Source of the DNA: Mannheimia bovis
Lineage (GTDB): Bacteria > Pseudomonadota > Gammaproteobacteria > Enterobacterales > Pasteurellaceae
Length of the DNA: 64,000 nucleotides
Assembly (NCBI RefSeq): GCF_014541205.1
Contig: NZ_CP061280.1
Span: 1,380,798-1,444,797, forward strand
Direction: 5' to 3'
The stretch's first letter is position 1. Each line of letters opens with the position of its first letter. Made by a program: the position numbers and the translations under genes. This document shows, one piece after another, positions 37,955 to 49,471 of the stretch. Below the pieces are notes generated by a model. It had not been told where the DNA came from. It saw nothing but the letters and a program-made list of their open reading frames with translations, and searched no databases.

Positions 37955-38551
37955 ATGATTATTCACCTTGTCGATGATGACGAAACCATTTTAGATGCCT
38001 TGGTATTTCTACTTGCCCCGCTCAATCTACCGATCAACACTTGGCAAAACAGCGTGGAATTTATCGAACAGGCGGATTTGCACCAGCTTGGCGTGGTGTT
38101 GCTTGATATTCGTATGCCGTTGTTAGACGGGCAGCAAGTGCATCAAAAACTGCGAGAGGCAAATTCTACGCTGGCAGTTGTGATTATGACCGCCCACGGC
38201 GATGTGCCGATGGCAGTGCGTGAGCTGAAAAACGGTGCGGTGGATTTTCTGCAAAAACCGGTCGGCTTTGAGCAGTTAAAACAGGTGCTTGGAGTCGCCG
38301 AAAAAGCGAGCGAACAAGCGGTGAAAATTCGGGAAATTGCGCAAAATTATGCGAAATTGACGGAAAAAGAGAAACATCTTGTTCCATTAATTATGCAAGG
38401 TTGTATTAATAAGCAAATTGCAGATAAATTAGCGATCTCGGTGAGAACAGTCGAAGTACATCGTGCAAATGTGATGGAAAAAATGCAAGCGGAGAGCTTG
38501 GCAGGCTTAGTGCAGAAAATTAGCGATTTGCAAAAAATTGAGAAAATATAA
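37955..38551 (+). CDS. ttrR: Response regulator TtrR (FixJ/NarL-type)
   Basis: A 198-residue two-domain response regulator. The receiver has the acidic pocket DDD (residues 7-9), phosphorylation site D51 in VVLLDIRMPLLDG, the TAHGD switch and K in FLQKP. The C-terminal LuxR-type helix-turn-helix reads LTEKEKHLVPLIMQGCINKQIADKLAISVRTVEVHRANVMEKM. AAGAGGAAACACA precedes the ATG. It follows ttrS across the palindromic repeat and presumably activates ttrBCA in response to tetrathionate. Confidence 0.88.
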   Translation: MIIHLVDDDETILDALVFLLAPLNLPINTWQNSVEFIEQADLHQLGVVLLDIRMPLLDGQQVHQKLREANSTLAVVIMTAHGDVPMAVRELKNGAVDFLQKPVGFEQLKQVLGVAEKASEQAVKIREIAQNYAKLTEKEKHLVPLIMQGCINKQIADKLAISVRTVEVHRANVMEKMQAESLAGLVQKISDLQKIEKI

Positions 38552-38721
38552 CCGCTTGTATATTTGAAGATAAATATGAAATGGCTGATAAAGTGCTATA
38601 AATGGTTAGTGTAGTTTGTAAAAATTAAGGTTTGCATTTTATCCTTCCATTCCCATTTGTCTTCCATTCAGTTACAATGTGAACTATTTTTTACTTTATA
38701 TTAAATCAAAGATTAAGCCGT

Positions 38722-40065
38722 ATGCAGAACGAATTGGCACAGACTATTCCAGAACTCATTTCGTGGACGAAGGATCGTGAATTTTCTCTTTCACTCTCTT
38801 CCGACCGCCTAGCTTTCTTACTTGCGATTTCTATTTACAATCAAGAACAGACCGATGGTGAACTATTAGAAAGTGATCTAATTGATCTTTTCCGCTATGT
38901 ATCTAATGCGTTTGAGCAGTCGGATTCCACCTTTACCCAACGTGCCAATAATGCGATTAACGATTTGGTAAGACAACGTTTGTTAAACCGTTTTACCAGC
39001 GAATTTACCGAAGGATTAGCGATTTATCGGGTAACACCGCTTGGCGTGGGGATTTCTGATTATTATGTTCGTCAGCGTGAATTTTCCAATTTACGCCTTT
39101 CCATTCAACTTTCGATTGTGGCGGATGAAATTCAGCGTGCTTCAGTTGCTGCAGAAGAGGGGACGGCAGAAGCCAAAGATGAACGTTTTTGGCGGAATAA
39201 TGTGTTTGCACCGCTAAAATATTCGGTGGCGGAAATTTTTGACAGCATCGATCTTTCCCAACGTATTATGGACGAGAATCAGCACCAAATTCGTGAGCGA
39301 ATTGCCGAATTGTTACGCCAAAACTGGCACGAGGCGATCATGAGCTGCGAACAGTTGCTAGACGAAACTTCGGGCAATTTGCGTGAATTGCAAGATACGT
39401 TAAATGCGGCAGGCGATAAATTACAAGCCCAATTATTGCGTATTCAAAGCTGTTTAATTGCTCGTGATGATTTGGATTTTATCGACCAGCTTATCGTGAA
39501 TCTACAAAATAAACTTGACCGTATTATCAGTTGGGGGCAACAGGCAATCGATCTTTGGATTGGCTACGACCGCCACGTGCATAAATTTATCCGTACCGCC
39601 ATTGATATGGACAAAAACCGTGTGTTTGGTCAGCGTTTACGCCAATCTATTCAAGATTACTATAATTCGCCTTGGTTGCTTTACACCGCAAAAGCAGAGC
39701 CTTTATTAGATCTGCGTGATGATGAAGCCATGTTGAATGAGGCTGAATCTGTCGGCGAGTTGCCAAGTGAATTGGAATATGAATCGCTTTCTGATGTGCA
39801 AGAACAAATTATTGCCACAATGCAAGCTCATCTTGCACCTTATCGTGCGGAAGGTAAACCGATTGATTTAGGGGCAATTTTGCGTGATCAGTTAGCGATG
39901 TTCCCGGAATCCCGCCATTTTGATGTGGCAAGAATTATTGTGGATCAAGCCGTGAAATTGGGTATGGCAAGTCAAGACAACCAAGCCGTTTATCCGCAAT
40001 GGCAAGCCATTAATGAGCGTGGTGCCGAAGTACAGGCAAATGTGATCGATCAATATAACAAATAG
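38722..40065 (+). CDS. mukF: Condensin kleisin subunit MukF
   Basis: A 447-residue kleisin of the MukBEF chromosome condensin. The winged-helix N-terminal dimerisation domain begins [32 protein letters not shown]. The helical middle region and the C-terminal winged helix that contacts the MukB head follow. The length is close to E. coli MukF (440). It heads mukF-mukE-mukB on the plus strand with a 60-bp gap to mukE that contains an uptake word. An AT-rich 170-bp leader separates it from ttrR. Confidence 0.95.
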   Translation: MQNELAQTIPELISWTKDREFSLSLSSDRLAFLLAISIYNQEQTDGELLESDLIDLFRYVSNAFEQSDSTFTQRANNAINDLVRQRLLNRFTSEFTEGLAIYRVTPLGVGISDYYVRQREFSNLRLSIQLSIVADEIQRASVAAEEGTAEAKDERFWRNNVFAPLKYSVAEIFDSIDLSQRIMDENQHQIRERIAELLRQNWHEAIMSCEQLLDETSGNLRELQDTLNAAGDKLQAQLLRIQSCLIARDDLDFIDQLIVNLQNKLDRIISWGQQAIDLWIGYDRHVHKFIRTAIDMDKNRVFGQRLRQSIQDYYNSPWLLYTAKAEPLLDLRDDEAMLNEAESVGELPSELEYESLSDVQEQIIATMQAHLAPYRAEGKPIDLGAILRDQLAMFPESRHFDVARIIVDQAVKLGMASQDNQAVYPQWQAINERGAEVQANVIDQYNK

Positions 40066-40125
40066 CCCAATACAACCAGTAACAAGCGGTCGTTTTTAGA
40101 GAAAATTTAGCAAAGAGAATACAAA

Positions 40126-40848
40126 ATGACAGACAATATCCAAGACGTTATTTCCCCGAAATTGGTGGTGGCAATTGCCAACCCAATTTTCCCACAGCTT
40201 GACAGCCAACTGCGTGCCGGTCGTCACATCAACACCGAATCCCTTGATGAACACGCCTTTTTGATGGATTTCCAAACGGAGCTGGAAGAATTTTACCGCC
40301 GTTACCACGTGGAATTAATCCGTGCACCGGAAGGCTTTTTCTATTTACGTCCGAAGGCTTCAACGCTCATTAACCGTGCGGCAATGTCTGAAATGGAAAT
40401 GTTAGTCGGTAAAGTCTTATGCTATCTCTATTTAAGTCCGGAACGCTTGGCTCAACAAGGCATTTTCAGCTACGACGATGTGTATGAAGAGTTACTGAAT
40501 TTAGCTGATGAAAGCAAATTATTAAAAGCGGTAAACCCACGTTCAACAGGTTCAGATTTAGACCGTGCCAAATTAGCGGAAAAAGTCGGTGGTGCTTTAC
40601 GCCGCCTATCTCGCATCGGCATTATTACCCGCATTGGCGAGCAAAACAGCAAAAAATTTGTGATTGCAGAAGCCGTGTTCCGCTTTGGTGCAGATGTGCG
40701 TACCGGCGATGATCCTCGTGAGGCTCAATTACGCTTAATCCGTGATGGTGAGGCGACAACGCCTTCACTTTTAGCCGAACAAGCGGTTGAATTAAATGAA
40801 AATTTTGCAAATGATTTAGATGATACAGAAGTGGTTGATGAGGAATAA
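40126..40848 (+). CDS. mukE: Condensin subunit MukE
   Basis: A 240-residue partner of MukF and MukB. It begins [38 protein letters not shown], as other MukE proteins do, with the winged-helix portion in the second half and an acidic C-terminus ([11 protein letters not shown]). AAAGAGAATACAAA precedes the ATG. mukB starts 6 bp after its stop. Confidence 0.95.
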   Translation: MTDNIQDVISPKLVVAIANPIFPQLDSQLRAGRHINTESLDEHAFLMDFQTELEEFYRRYHVELIRAPEGFFYLRPKASTLINRAAMSEMEMLVGKVLCYLYLSPERLAQQGIFSYDDVYEELLNLADESKLLKAVNPRSTGSDLDRAKLAEKVGGALRRLSRIGIITRIGEQNSKKFVIAEAVFRFGADVRTGDDPREAQLRLIRDGEATTPSLLAEQAVELNENFANDLDDTEVVDEE

Positions 40849-40854
40849 TAGAGA

Positions 40855-43800
40855 ATGGAAAACATTGAATTATTAGACGAAAACCCAATGGAGCAAGCAG
40901 CTACTCTTGCACCTGTTATGCCTCGCCACGAAGGGGTAAAACGAGGAAAATTCCAATCTTTAACCTTAATCAACTGGAACGGTTTTTTTGCCCGTACTTT
41001 TGATTTAGACGAATTAGTCACAACGCTTTCGGGCGGTAACGGTGCGGGTAAATCGACCACAATGGCGGGTTTTGTCACGGCATTGATTCCGGATTTAACC
41101 TTGCTTAACTTCCGTAATACCACCGAAGCCGGCTCAACCTCAGGTTCTCGTGATAAAGGCTTATACGGTAAATTAAAAGCCGGTGTTTGTTATGCGGTTT
41201 TGGAATCGCTGAACTCTCGTGGTCAGCGAATTATTACCGGCGTGCGTTTACAGCAAATTGTGGGGCGTGATAAAAAAGTCGATATCCGCTCGTTCTCGGT
41301 GCAAAACATTCCTGTAGATCAAACTATTATCAGCCTTTTAACCGAACAACTGGGCGAAAAAGCCCGTGTGCTGCCGTTAAATGAATTAAAAGATAAATTT
41401 GAAGGCACAGAGGTTCAATTTAAGCAATATCATTCCATTACCGATTACCACAGCTTTATGTTCGACTTAGGCGTGATTCCAAAACGCTTACGTTCAGCGG
41501 CTGACCGCAGCAAATTCTACAAATTAATCGAAGCATCACTTTACGGTGGTATTTCCAGCGTGATTACCAAATCGCTGCGTGATTACTTATTGCCGGAAAA
41601 TACAGGCGTTCGCCAAGCGTTCCAAGATATGGAATCGGCATTGCGTGAAAACCGAATGACGCTAGAGGCGATCAAAGTGACCCAATCTGATCGTGATATG
41701 TTCAAACGCTTGATTACTGAATCGACCAACTATGTGTCGGCAGATTATATGCGTAATGCGAACGAACGCCGTGGCAATGTGTTGCAAGCGTTAGAGCAAC
41801 GTAAAGAGTGGTATGCGGCAAAATCGAAAATTCTGCTTGAGCAACAACGCTTTGTGGAATTTAGTCGTGAAACTGCCGATATTGCCGAAACCGAAAATGC
41901 CTTAGAGGTGGAATATAATAGTGCGAACGATCATCTTAATTTAGTGATGAACGCACTACGCCATCAAGAAAAAATCGAACGCTATCAAGATGAAGTGGAA
42001 GAGCTGAATATCAAGCTTGAAGAACAGCAAGAAGCGTTGGAAGAAATTGCTGAGGTCGCAGAAAATGCTCAAGCGAGAGCAGATCAGGCAGACGACCACG
42101 TTGAAGAACTACGCTCGCAAATGGCGGATTATCAACAAGCGTTAGATGCTCAACAAACCCGTGCGTTGCAATATCAACAAGCGATTAATGCGTTAGAAAA
42201 AGCAAAACAATTAACCGGCTTGGCGAATTTAGACTTGAATAACATTGAAGATTATCACGCCGAATTTGAAGCTCAAGCAGAGGATCTGACCGATAAAGTA
42301 TTCGATCTTGAACAGCGTTTAGCCGTATCGGATATGGCGAAAACACAGTTTGAAAAAGCCTTTGAGCTAGTTTGCAAAATTTCAGGGGAAATTGACCGCT
42401 CGCAAGCGTGGGAAGAGGCTCGTTCGTTGCTTTCTGCTTTCCCTGAACAAAAAATGCAAGCTCAACAAGCGGTAGCGTTACGCCAAAAACTCAACGAATT
42501 AGAGCATCGCTTGCATCAACAGCAAAATGCTGAACGTTTGTTGGCGGAATTTAACCAAAAAGCCCAACTTTCTCTAAATTCAGGTGAAGAGCTTGAACAA
42601 TATTTTGACGAGCAACAAGCACGTTTAGAAGATTTAGAGGCAGAATTATCCGATTTCGTTGAGCAACGCTCAACCCAACGCCAACAACGTGAGCAACTGA
42701 ATCAACAATACCTGCAATTAGCAAAAAATGCTCCAGCGTGGCATACCGCACAATCGGCATTGGCTCGTTTGGAAGAACAATGCGGCGAGAAATTTGAAGC
42801 CAGCCAAGCGGTAATGCAGTTTATGCAAAATATGCTGAGCAAAGAGCGAGAGGCAACTTTAGAACGTGATGAATTAGCCCGTAAAGAACAGCGTTTAGAT
42901 GCTCAAATCACCCGTTTAAGCCAACCGGACGGTTCGGAAGATGCTCGCTTAAACCAATTAGCCGAGCGTTTTGGCGGGGTGTTGCTTTCTGAATTATATG
43001 ATGATGTATCGATTGAAGATGCACCTTACTTCTCCGCCTTATATGGCGAGGCTCGCCACGCTATTGTAGTGCGTGATTTAGAGGCGGTAAAAGCCCAATT
43101 AGATAAATTAGATGATTGCCCAAGCGATCTCTATTTAATTGAAGGCGATCCATCTGCCTTTGATGATGCGGTATTCAGTGCCGAAGAGTTAAGCGAAGGG
43201 GTAGTGGTTAAAGTTTCAGAGCGTCAATGGCGTTACTCGAAATTCCCTGAAGTACCGTTATTCGGTCGTGCCGCTCGTGAAAAACATTTAGAAACCTTAA
43301 AAGCTGAGCGTGATGCAATTTCAGAAAAACACGCTGAGCGTGCCTTTGATGTGCAAAAATGTCAGCGTTTGCATCAACATTTAAGCCAATTTGTCGGCAC
43401 GCACTTAAATTTAGCGTTCCAAGAAAATCCGGAAACGGTAATGCAAGAGATTGCAGCAGAACGTGCGGAAATTGAACGTGAATTGGCACAATCTAATGGG
43501 AACGAACAGCAACTTCGTCATCAGCTAGACAGCGTAAAAGCTCAGTTGCAAATTTTAAATAAAATTCTACCGCTTACATCATTGTTAGCGGACGAAACCT
43601 TAACTGAACGTGCAGAAGCTTGTCGTGAACAGTTAGAAACGGCAGAAGAAGATGAGATCTTTATTCGCCAATTCGGTTCAGCTTTAACCCAATTAGAGCC
43701 GATTGCCGCTGCACTTAAGAGCGATCCTGCTCTATTTGAGCAACTTGAGGCAGATTACAGCCGTTCGATTGCTGAGCAAAAAGTGTTACAACAAAAAGTG

Positions 43801-45333
43801 TTTAGCTTAGCGGATGTGATGAATCGCCGTTTACACTTCAGCTATGAAGAAACGGTTGGCACAGAAGGCTCGGCATTAACCGAGCAACTTCGCCAGCGTT
43901 TGGAAAATGCTCAGCGTGAACGTGAACAAGCTCGTGATCAGCTACGTCAAGCTCAAGCTCAGTTATCACAATACAACCAAGTTCTCACCGGTTTACGCAG
44001 CTCGTATGATGCGAAAAACCAAATGCTACAAGAGTTAATTCGTGAAATTGATGACTTAGGTGTGCGTGGCGACAGCGGAGCAGAGGAGCGTGCAAGATCT
44101 CGTCGTGATGAATTGCAACAACGCCTAAGCCAACAACGTTCTCGCAAAGGTTATTTGGATAAACAAATCGCCGTGATTGAAGCGGAAATGGATAACCTCA
44201 ACCGCACGTTACGCAAAGCCGAGCGTGATTATAAAGCACAACGTGAGTTAGTGGTACAGGCGAAAGCAAGCTGGTGTATTGTTCAACGTTTATCTCGCAA
44301 CAGCGATGTGGAAAAACGTCTTAATCGCCGTGAATTAGCTTATCAATCAGCGGAAGAGTTACGTTCTATTTCGGATAAAGCATTAGGTGCATTGCGTACA
44401 GCGGTGGCGGATAATGAATACTTGCGTGATAGCTTGCGAGCTTCGGAAGATAGCCGTAAGCCGGAAAACAAAGTGGCGTTCTTTATTGCGGTTTACCAAC
44501 ATCTGCGTGAGCGTATTCGTCAGGATATTATCAAAACAGACGATCCGATTGATGCGATTGAGCAGATGGAAATTGAGCTTTCTCGCTTAACGAATGAGCT
44601 AACCGGTCGTGAGAAAAAATTAGCGATCAGTGCGGAATCAGTGGCAAATATTTTACGCAAAACAATTCAACGTGAGCAAAACCGTATTCTTCAACTGAAC
44701 CAAGGGCTACAAAATATCGCCTTCGGTCAGGTGAAAGGGGTACGTTTGGTGGTGAATATTCGTGATACGCACGCCATTTTACTCAATGCGTTATCGAATA
44801 ATCGTGAAGAGCATAAAGATCTGTTTGACAGCCAAAAACTCAGCTTCTCAGAAGCGTTGGCAATGCTTTATAAACGTGTGAATCCGCATATCGAAATGGG
44901 GCAGCGTACGCCACAAACCATTGGCGAAGAGTTGTTGGATTACCGTAACTACCTCGATTTAGAAGTGGAAACCTTCCGTGGGGCAGACGGCTGGATGCGT
45001 GCGGAAAGTAGTGCGTTATCTACCGGTGAGGCAATCGGTACAGGTATGTCGATTCTCTTAATGGTGGTACAAAGTTGGGAAGAAGAAGCTCGCCGTATGC
45101 GTGCGAAAGATATTCTACCGGCTCGCTTGCTCTTCTTAGATGAAGCTGCTCGTTTAGATGCAACCTCAATCAATACACTCTTTGAATTGTGCGAACGTTT
45201 GGATATGCAGTTATTAATTGCCGCACCTGAAAACATCAGCCCTGAACGTGGTACAACTTATAAATTGGTGCGTAAAATTGCGAATAACCAAGAGTATGTT
45301 CACGTGGTTGGATTGAAAGGTTTCGCTAAGTAA
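40855..45333 (+). CDS. mukB: Condensin SMC-like ATPase MukB
   Basis: A 1492-residue SMC-like protein. The head domain contains Walker [15 protein letters not shown] near residue 62. Long coiled coils with Gln/Glu/Ala/Leu-rich heptads run from about 300 to 640 and again from 860 to about 1120. The hinge sits around 650-790, where coiled-coil character is lost. The C-terminal head has the signature [14 protein letters not shown] and Walker [13 protein letters not shown]. The size is as in E. coli (1486). A terminator follows. Confidence 0.97.
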   Translation: MENIELLDENPMEQAATLAPVMPRHEGVKRGKFQSLTLINWNGFFARTFDLDELVTTLSGGNGAGKSTTMAGFVTALIPDLTLLNFRNTTEAGSTSGSRDKGLYGKLKAGVCYAVLESLNSRGQRIITGVRLQQIVGRDKKVDIRSFSVQNIPVDQTIISLLTEQLGEKARVLPLNELKDKFEGTEVQFKQYHSITDYHSFMFDLGVIPKRLRSAADRSKFYKLIEASLYGGISSVITKSLRDYLLPENTGVRQAFQDMESALRENRMTLEAIKVTQSDRDMFKRLITESTNYVSADYMRNANERRGNVLQALEQRKEWYAAKSKILLEQQRFVEFSRETADIAETENALEVEYNSANDHLNLVMNALRHQEKIERYQDEVEELNIKLEEQQEALEEIAEVAENAQARADQADDHVEELRSQMADYQQALDAQQTRALQYQQAINALEKAKQLTGLANLDLNNIEDYHAEFEAQAEDLTDKVFDLEQRLAVSDMAKTQFEKAFELVCKISGEIDRSQAWEEARSLLSAFPEQKMQAQQAVALRQKLNELEHRLHQQQNAERLLAEFNQKAQLSLNSGEELEQYFDEQQARLEDLEAELSDFVEQRSTQRQQREQLNQQYLQLAKNAPAWHTAQSALARLEEQCGEKFEASQAVMQFMQNMLSKEREATLERDELARKEQRLDAQITRLSQPDGSEDARLNQLAERFGGVLLSELYDDVSIEDAPYFSALYGEARHAIVVRDLEAVKAQLDKLDDCPSDLYLIEGDPSAFDDAVFSAEELSEGVVVKVSERQWRYSKFPEVPLFGRAAREKHLETLKAERDAISEKHAERAFDVQKCQRLHQHLSQFVGTHLNLAFQENPETVMQEIAAERAEIERELAQSNGNEQQLRHQLDSVKAQLQILNKILPLTSLLADETLTERAEACREQLETAEEDEIFIRQFGSALTQLEPIAAALKSDPALFEQLEADYSRSIAEQKVLQQKVFSLADVMNRRLHFSYEETVGTEGSALTEQLRQRLENAQREREQARDQLRQAQAQLSQYNQVLTGLRSSYDAKNQMLQELIREIDDLGVRGDSGAEERARSRRDELQQRLSQQRSRKGYLDKQIAVIEAEMDNLNRTLRKAERDYKAQRELVVQAKASWCIVQRLSRNSDVEKRLNRRELAYQSAEELRSISDKALGALRTAVADNEYLRDSLRASEDSRKPENKVAFFIAVYQHLRERIRQDIIKTDDPIDAIEQMEIELSRLTNELTGREKKLAISAESVANILRKTIQREQNRILQLNQGLQNIAFGQVKGVRLVVNIRDTHAILLNALSNNREEHKDLFDSQKLSFSEALAMLYKRVNPHIEMGQRTPQTIGEELLDYRNYLDLEVETFRGADGWMRAESSALSTGEAIGTGMSILLMVVQSWEEEARRMRAKDILPARLLFLDEAARLDATSINTLFELCERLDMQLLIAAPENISPERGTTYKLVRKIANNQEYVHVVGLKGFAK

Positions 45334-45363
45334 AATTTAGAAAGCGATTCTTATTTTTCATAC

Positions 45364-45396
45364 ACCCAAAAGCTCTTTCGGCTTTTGGGTTTTCCT
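45364..45396 (+). terminator. Terminator after mukB
   Basis: ACCCAAAAGC (45364-45373) pairs with GCTTTTGGGT (45381-45390), loop TCTTTCG, followed by TTTCCTTTTT. 30 bp after the mukB stop. Confidence 0.85.
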
Positions 45397-45415
45397 TTTT
45401 CTCGGATTTATAATT

Positions 45416-46597
45416 ATGAAACTTGCCCGAAAAGCTCAACGGAGATTGTCTTTCCTAAGAGTATTTAGCCTTGCCTTTGCGGCGTTTATTGTTATTACAA
45501 CAGAGTTTATTCCTATTGCCTTACTGTCAGATATTGCTGCGAGTTTTCAAATGGAAACGTCTAGCACAGGTATTATGATTACGGTATATGCCTGGGTTGT
45601 GTTTGGATTATCGTTGCCATTGATGTTGCTGACAGCAAAAATGGAAAGAAAAAAATTACTTATCCTGCTTTTTACTCTCTTTACTCTTAGCCATATTTTG
45701 TCGGTTATTGCGTGGAATTTCTGGGTGTTATTAATTTCTCGTATCATTATTGCAGTGTCTCACGCCATTTTTTGGTCGATTACCGCTTCATTGGTTGTTC
45801 GTGTTGCCCCGAAAGACAAAAAAAGACAAGCACTCGGTATGCTGGCTCTAGGGAGTTCATTGGCGATGATTTTAGGTTTACCTCTTGGGCGAATGATCGG
45901 GCAAGCATTAGGTTGGCGAGCAACCTTTAGCATCATTGGTGTTATTGCTTTTATTGTGGTAATAATGCTCTGGCGATTGTTGCCTTATTTACCAAGTAAA
46001 AATGCAGGCTCAATGAAAAGTTTGCCGATTTTATTTAAACGTCCACTTCTGGTTGGCATTTTCTTGCTAGTTATACTGATTGTTTCCGGGCATTTTACGG
46101 CTTATAGCTATATTGAGCCATTTATAGTTCAAATCAGTACTATTAGCCCGAAAACGACCACATTGATTTTATTAGTGTTTGGCGTAGCCGGTATTACCGC
46201 CAGTTTCTTATTCGGTAAATTATATGGGAAAGCTCCGAATAAATTTATTTTAACCGGTATTGGCATTATTATGTTCAGCCAATTGTGTTTATTACTACTA
46301 AGCGGTTCTACGATTGCAATGTTCGCATTGGTATTTGTATGGGGAATTGGCATTACAGGAATGAGTATTGCTTTACAGATGAAAGTGCTTGAACTTGCTC
46401 CTGATGCTACGGATGTTGCTGCTGCGATATTTTCCGGCACTTATAATTTAGGCATTGGGGCAGGAGCGTTGCTGGGTGGAATTACTATCAATCAGCTAGG
46501 ATTGCCTAACATAGGATTTGTCGGCGGTGGCTTAGCTTTTATTGCTATTTTATGGTTTATTTTTATTACTTTAAAATATAGAAAAGTAAGTTTATAG
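45416..46597 (+). CDS. sotB: MFS sugar/arabinose exporter, SotB-like
   Basis: A 393-residue major facilitator transporter with 12 predicted helices. FIVITTEFIPIALLSDIAASF in helix 1 and ISRIIIAVSHAIFWSITASLVVRVAPKDKKRQALGMLALGSSLAMILGLPLGR in helices 4-5 are typical of the SotB/YdeA and drug-H+ antiporter-1 group. It probably exports sugars or sugar analogues, but the substrate is inferred from family only. Independent unit: a terminator lies on its left and a paired uptake-word terminator on its right. Confidence 0.78.
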   Translation: MKLARKAQRRLSFLRVFSLAFAAFIVITTEFIPIALLSDIAASFQMETSSTGIMITVYAWVVFGLSLPLMLLTAKMERKKLLILLFTLFTLSHILSVIAWNFWVLLISRIIIAVSHAIFWSITASLVVRVAPKDKKRQALGMLALGSSLAMILGLPLGRMIGQALGWRATFSIIGVIAFIVVIMLWRLLPYLPSKNAGSMKSLPILFKRPLLVGIFLLVILIVSGHFTAYSYIEPFIVQISTISPKTTTLILLVFGVAGITASFLFGKLYGKAPNKFILTGIGIIMFSQLCLLLLSGSTIAMFALVFVWGIGITGMSIALQMKVLELAPDATDVAAAIFSGTYNLGIGAGALLGGITINQLGLPNIGFVGGGLAFIAILWFIFITLKYRKVSL

Positions 46598-46601
46598 AAT
46601 G

Positions 46602-46658
46602 ACAAGCGGTCATATTTTCTCGAACTTTTGCAAGTTTTTCGGAAAATATGACCGCTTG
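46602..46658. terminator. Paired uptake-sequence terminator between sotB and yejM
   Basis: ACAAGCGGTCATATTTTC (from 46602) and its complement ending at 46658 form a stem of about 18 bp, between two convergent genes. Confidence 0.75.
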
Positions 46659-46665
46659 CGTATAG

Positions 46666-48402
46666 TTATTTTGCAATAAATTGATTGCTTTGTTGGATCA
46701 TCTGCAAGAATAATGCAAGAGGTGGTCGGGTATCTTTCTCTATTTCCCCATTGGCATTGAAATGTTTAAAATTTCCTTTGCGATCAATATGATACTGCTC
46801 ACCATTTGGCATTACTGCCACATTCCATTTATGGTTAGAGCTAGATACCCATAAGCGTTGGCTTTGTGTGCTTAAATCTATGCCTTGTGCATAATCACTC
46901 AGCGGATTTTGTACTTTAAAGAAGCCACTTAATAACGTTGGCATAATGTCTAAATGGCTTGAGAGGAAATGATACTCTTTGCTTTCGCCTTGCCAGTAAA
47001 AGAGCATTGGCACTTGGATATGTTTCTTGGCAAAGTGATTTTCATCGTTTGTATCATCATTGGTAATATCAGAAGTAATCATAACCAACGTATTACCTAA
47101 TAACGCATTTTGCGTTAAGTGTTGCCAAATTTCAGCAAATTGCAGATCTAATAGTTTTTGTTGATCTTGACGAGAGGTTACTGATAGCACGCTTAAATCT
47201 AAATAGCTAAAAAACGGATTATCCAGCGATCGGCTGCTAATCCAACTTTTCCATTGTGAAATTGCCCCAACATTGCTATGTGCAGTAGGTAATAAAATAC
47301 CAGAGAAAATAGCTTGATGGTAGATTGGATCAGCAAATCCGTTATGAGAGAAAAGCCCTAGCTGATAATTCGATTGTCTGAAAACTTGAATTAATGGGGA
47401 AACGGTTTTATCTGCCAATACGGCATCTAAATATTTCCCACTTAAGCTATAAAATAATCCTAATGCACCAGCTGAATTGCTATCCCCACTGCTATAGTGG
47501 TTCATAAAGCGATAAGAGTGCTGACTGACTTCGGAGAGATAAGGCATATTTTCAGCATTAATCATCTCTTTAGCCAAACCTGAGAGATTAATTAATAAAA
47601 TATTTGTATTTGATTGCTGAGTTGGGACTAAAGAAGCCTTAGGATAATTTAAGAAAAAGGTATCTAAACGCCCGCTTTCTTCAATTTCTTGATCTAATTC
47701 CGCTCTATCAATAAATCCGTGTTTTTCTAAAAAGTTACGAGCGGTCATCGGGTGAGACAACGGATAATTTGCTTTTTGGGCGGTAATCGGGCGATAAGCA
47801 TTCATATCTGCCCAGGCATAGATTAAATGGGTAGCGGTAAAGCTCACTAAGAAAAATAAGGCAACAAATTTCCCCCATTTTTGACGGCTAAAGCTACGCA
47901 GTTTCTGCCAACACCAACGGGAATAAAGCATTTCAGCCAATAAAATTAGCGGCATTGGCACAAATAACAGTTGCCATTTACGAGTAAGTTCGCCCTCTTC
48001 AGGATTGACTAATAAATCCCATACCAGCGGCGATAAATGCAAAGAAAATTGCTTAAAGACTTCGGTATCAACCAATAAAACAGTTTGCCCGATGGTGGCA
48101 AGAATAACCGAAAGCCCACGATAGGTACGATCATTTTTAATGATAAAACTGAGAGGAAACAAAATTAGTAGAAAAGCCGCAAAAACGACAAAACTGAAAT
48201 GCCCAAATAAGCTGACAAAAAAGTAAAGTTTGCCGACAAGGGTATTTGGCCAATCTGCATTGAACGCATAACGAGAAGAGATGAATAACGCCAACACAAT
48301 ATTCAATAGTGCAAACCAGTGTCCCCACGTTATTTTCTGTGAGGTAGCGTCCCGATATTGGCGGGAGTTTGCCGGCAATAAAGCGTGTAGGCGTTTAAAC
48401 AT
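46666..48402 (-). CDS. yejM: Inner-membrane sulfatase-fold protein YejM/PbgA (LapC)
   Basis: A 578-residue inner-membrane protein. Five hydrophobic helices occupy the first ~190 residues (DUF3413-type). A periplasmic sulfatase-fold domain starts at TNILLINLSGLAKEM, but the canonical catalytic Cys/Ser sulfatase signature is not present. In E. coli, YejM/PbgA/LapC senses lipopolysaccharide and controls LpxC degradation through LapB. The partner yejL lies directly upstream (5 bp gap), as in E. coli. Confidence 0.88.
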   Translation of the reverse strand: MFKRLHALLPANSRQYRDATSQKITWGHWFALLNIVLALFISSRYAFNADWPNTLVGKLYFFVSLFGHFSFVVFAAFLLILFPLSFIIKNDRTYRGLSVILATIGQTVLLVDTEVFKQFSLHLSPLVWDLLVNPEEGELTRKWQLLFVPMPLILLAEMLYSRWCWQKLRSFSRQKWGKFVALFFLVSFTATHLIYAWADMNAYRPITAQKANYPLSHPMTARNFLEKHGFIDRAELDQEIEESGRLDTFFLNYPKASLVPTQQSNTNILLINLSGLAKEMINAENMPYLSEVSQHSYRFMNHYSSGDSNSAGALGLFYSLSGKYLDAVLADKTVSPLIQVFRQSNYQLGLFSHNGFADPIYHQAIFSGILLPTAHSNVGAISQWKSWISSRSLDNPFFSYLDLSVLSVTSRQDQQKLLDLQFAEIWQHLTQNALLGNTLVMITSDITNDDTNDENHFAKKHIQVPMLFYWQGESKEYHFLSSHLDIMPTLLSGFFKVQNPLSDYAQGIDLSTQSQRLWVSSSNHKWNVAVMPNGEQYHIDRKGNFKHFNANGEIEKDTRPPLALFLQMIQQSNQFIAK

Positions 48403-48407
48403 AATTG

Positions 48408-48629
48408 TTATTTAGCTTTTAATGATTGTTTTAGTGCGTCTGCAAAAGCTTCTGCGAGAGCTTCACGCTGCGAGGGGTTTTGAATATTTTCGCTTAAAAT
48501 ATTCGTTACCATATTACCTAATGCCATTAAAGATAAATCAACGGGAGCTTTGTGCTTTTCAATAGTTACAATAAGATCAGCTAATAACGCATCAAATTGC
48601 TTTGTATGATATTTAGATTTTGTTGCCAT
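48408..48629 (-). CDS. yejL: Conserved small protein YejL
   Basis: A 73-residue protein of the YejL (UPF0352) family. The core EKHKAPVDLSLMALGNMVTNIL matches strongly. The start is the ATG at 48629 (MATKSKYHTKQFDALLADLI). A longer frame to 48674 adds a hydrophobic stretch absent from the family. It is co-transcribed with yejM; function is unknown. Confidence 0.9.
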   Translation of the reverse strand: MATKSKYHTKQFDALLADLIVTIEKHKAPVDLSLMALGNMVTNILSENIQNPSQREALAEAFADALKQSLKAK

Positions 48630-48833
48630 AAAATAGATAAAAGATATATTAAAGATATATTTCAATAGTAGCATAAAAATAGGCAGAAAGTAGCATTCAG
48701 ACTTATTGTTTGGCTGATTTTTGCAAAGTTTTGATGAAATCTGACTGCTTGTTCAAAAAAATTTAATTTTTTCAATGAATTTATTCATCATTTTTATGAT
48801 TTTTCTGCTTTCTTTTTTCCTAAAAATGGCTAA

Positions 48834-48851
48834 AATGAACGACCGTTCATT
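48834..48851. promoter_or_regulatory. TetR-type operator upstream of acrR-like gene
   Basis: AATGAACG (48834-48841) and CGTTCATT (48844-48851) are perfect 8-bp arms around AC. The operator ends 17 bp before the regulator's ATG and matches the shape of AcrR/NalC-type operators, so autorepression is likely. Confidence 0.75.
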
Positions 48852-48868
48852 ATAGGCTAGGAGATCAA

Positions 48869-49441
48869 ATGTCTAGGCGGATCGAGCCAAAAGAAGAGAT
48901 GGTAAATCGTATCTTATCAGCCACTGAAAAGCTAATCGTAGATGAGGGTTTACAAAACCTTTCAATGCGTAATATCGCCAAAGAAGCAGGTATTGCTTCT
49001 GGTACATTGTATCTTTACTTTAAAACAAAAGATGATTTATTGCACGGGTTAGCTACTCAATTACTGGAATGTTATCATAATTACTTATCTTTTGAATTTA
49101 ACCACGAAATTGAATTATTTTGCCAATATCAAGCATTGATGAAAAAGAAATGGCAATTTTTAACAGAGCGATTGGAGTTGGTAAAACAATTTCAGGCAGT
49201 TGTGGGAATTGACGAACTAATTCGGGAAACTATTGCAGATGAAAATTCATTTTGGAATAAGTTAATTTTTGAAGGTAAGAAGCAAAAAATAGTTGTAGAT
49301 TTACCAAATGAATTACTCTATGCGTTAAGTATTGGTACATTGGTAGATATTAAGTATCTACAAAAGCTCAATCAAGACAGTAATTTTGAAGCATATCTTG
49401 ATGAGATTATTTTACGCACTTGGAAAGCAATTACTTTTTAG
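48869..49441 (+). CDS. acrR: TetR-family repressor of the RND efflux genes
   Basis: A 190-residue TetR-type repressor. The N-terminal helix-turn-helix reads KLIVDEGLQNLSMRNIAKEAGIASGTLYLYFKTKDDLL. The C-terminal ligand domain is divergent. AGGAGATCAA precedes the ATG. An 18-bp palindrome lies just upstream. It heads a three-gene unit with the membrane fusion protein and the RND pump (30-bp and 11-bp gaps), the same arrangement as acrRAB in H. influenzae. Confidence 0.88.
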   Translation: MSRRIEPKEEMVNRILSATEKLIVDEGLQNLSMRNIAKEAGIASGTLYLYFKTKDDLLHGLATQLLECYHNYLSFEFNHEIELFCQYQALMKKKWQFLTERLELVKQFQAVVGIDELIRETIADENSFWNKLIFEGKKQKIVVDLPNELLYALSIGTLVDIKYLQKLNQDSNFEAYLDEIILRTWKAITF

Positions 49442-49471
49442 GTTTATTTTTTATTTATTTACGGAGAATGT

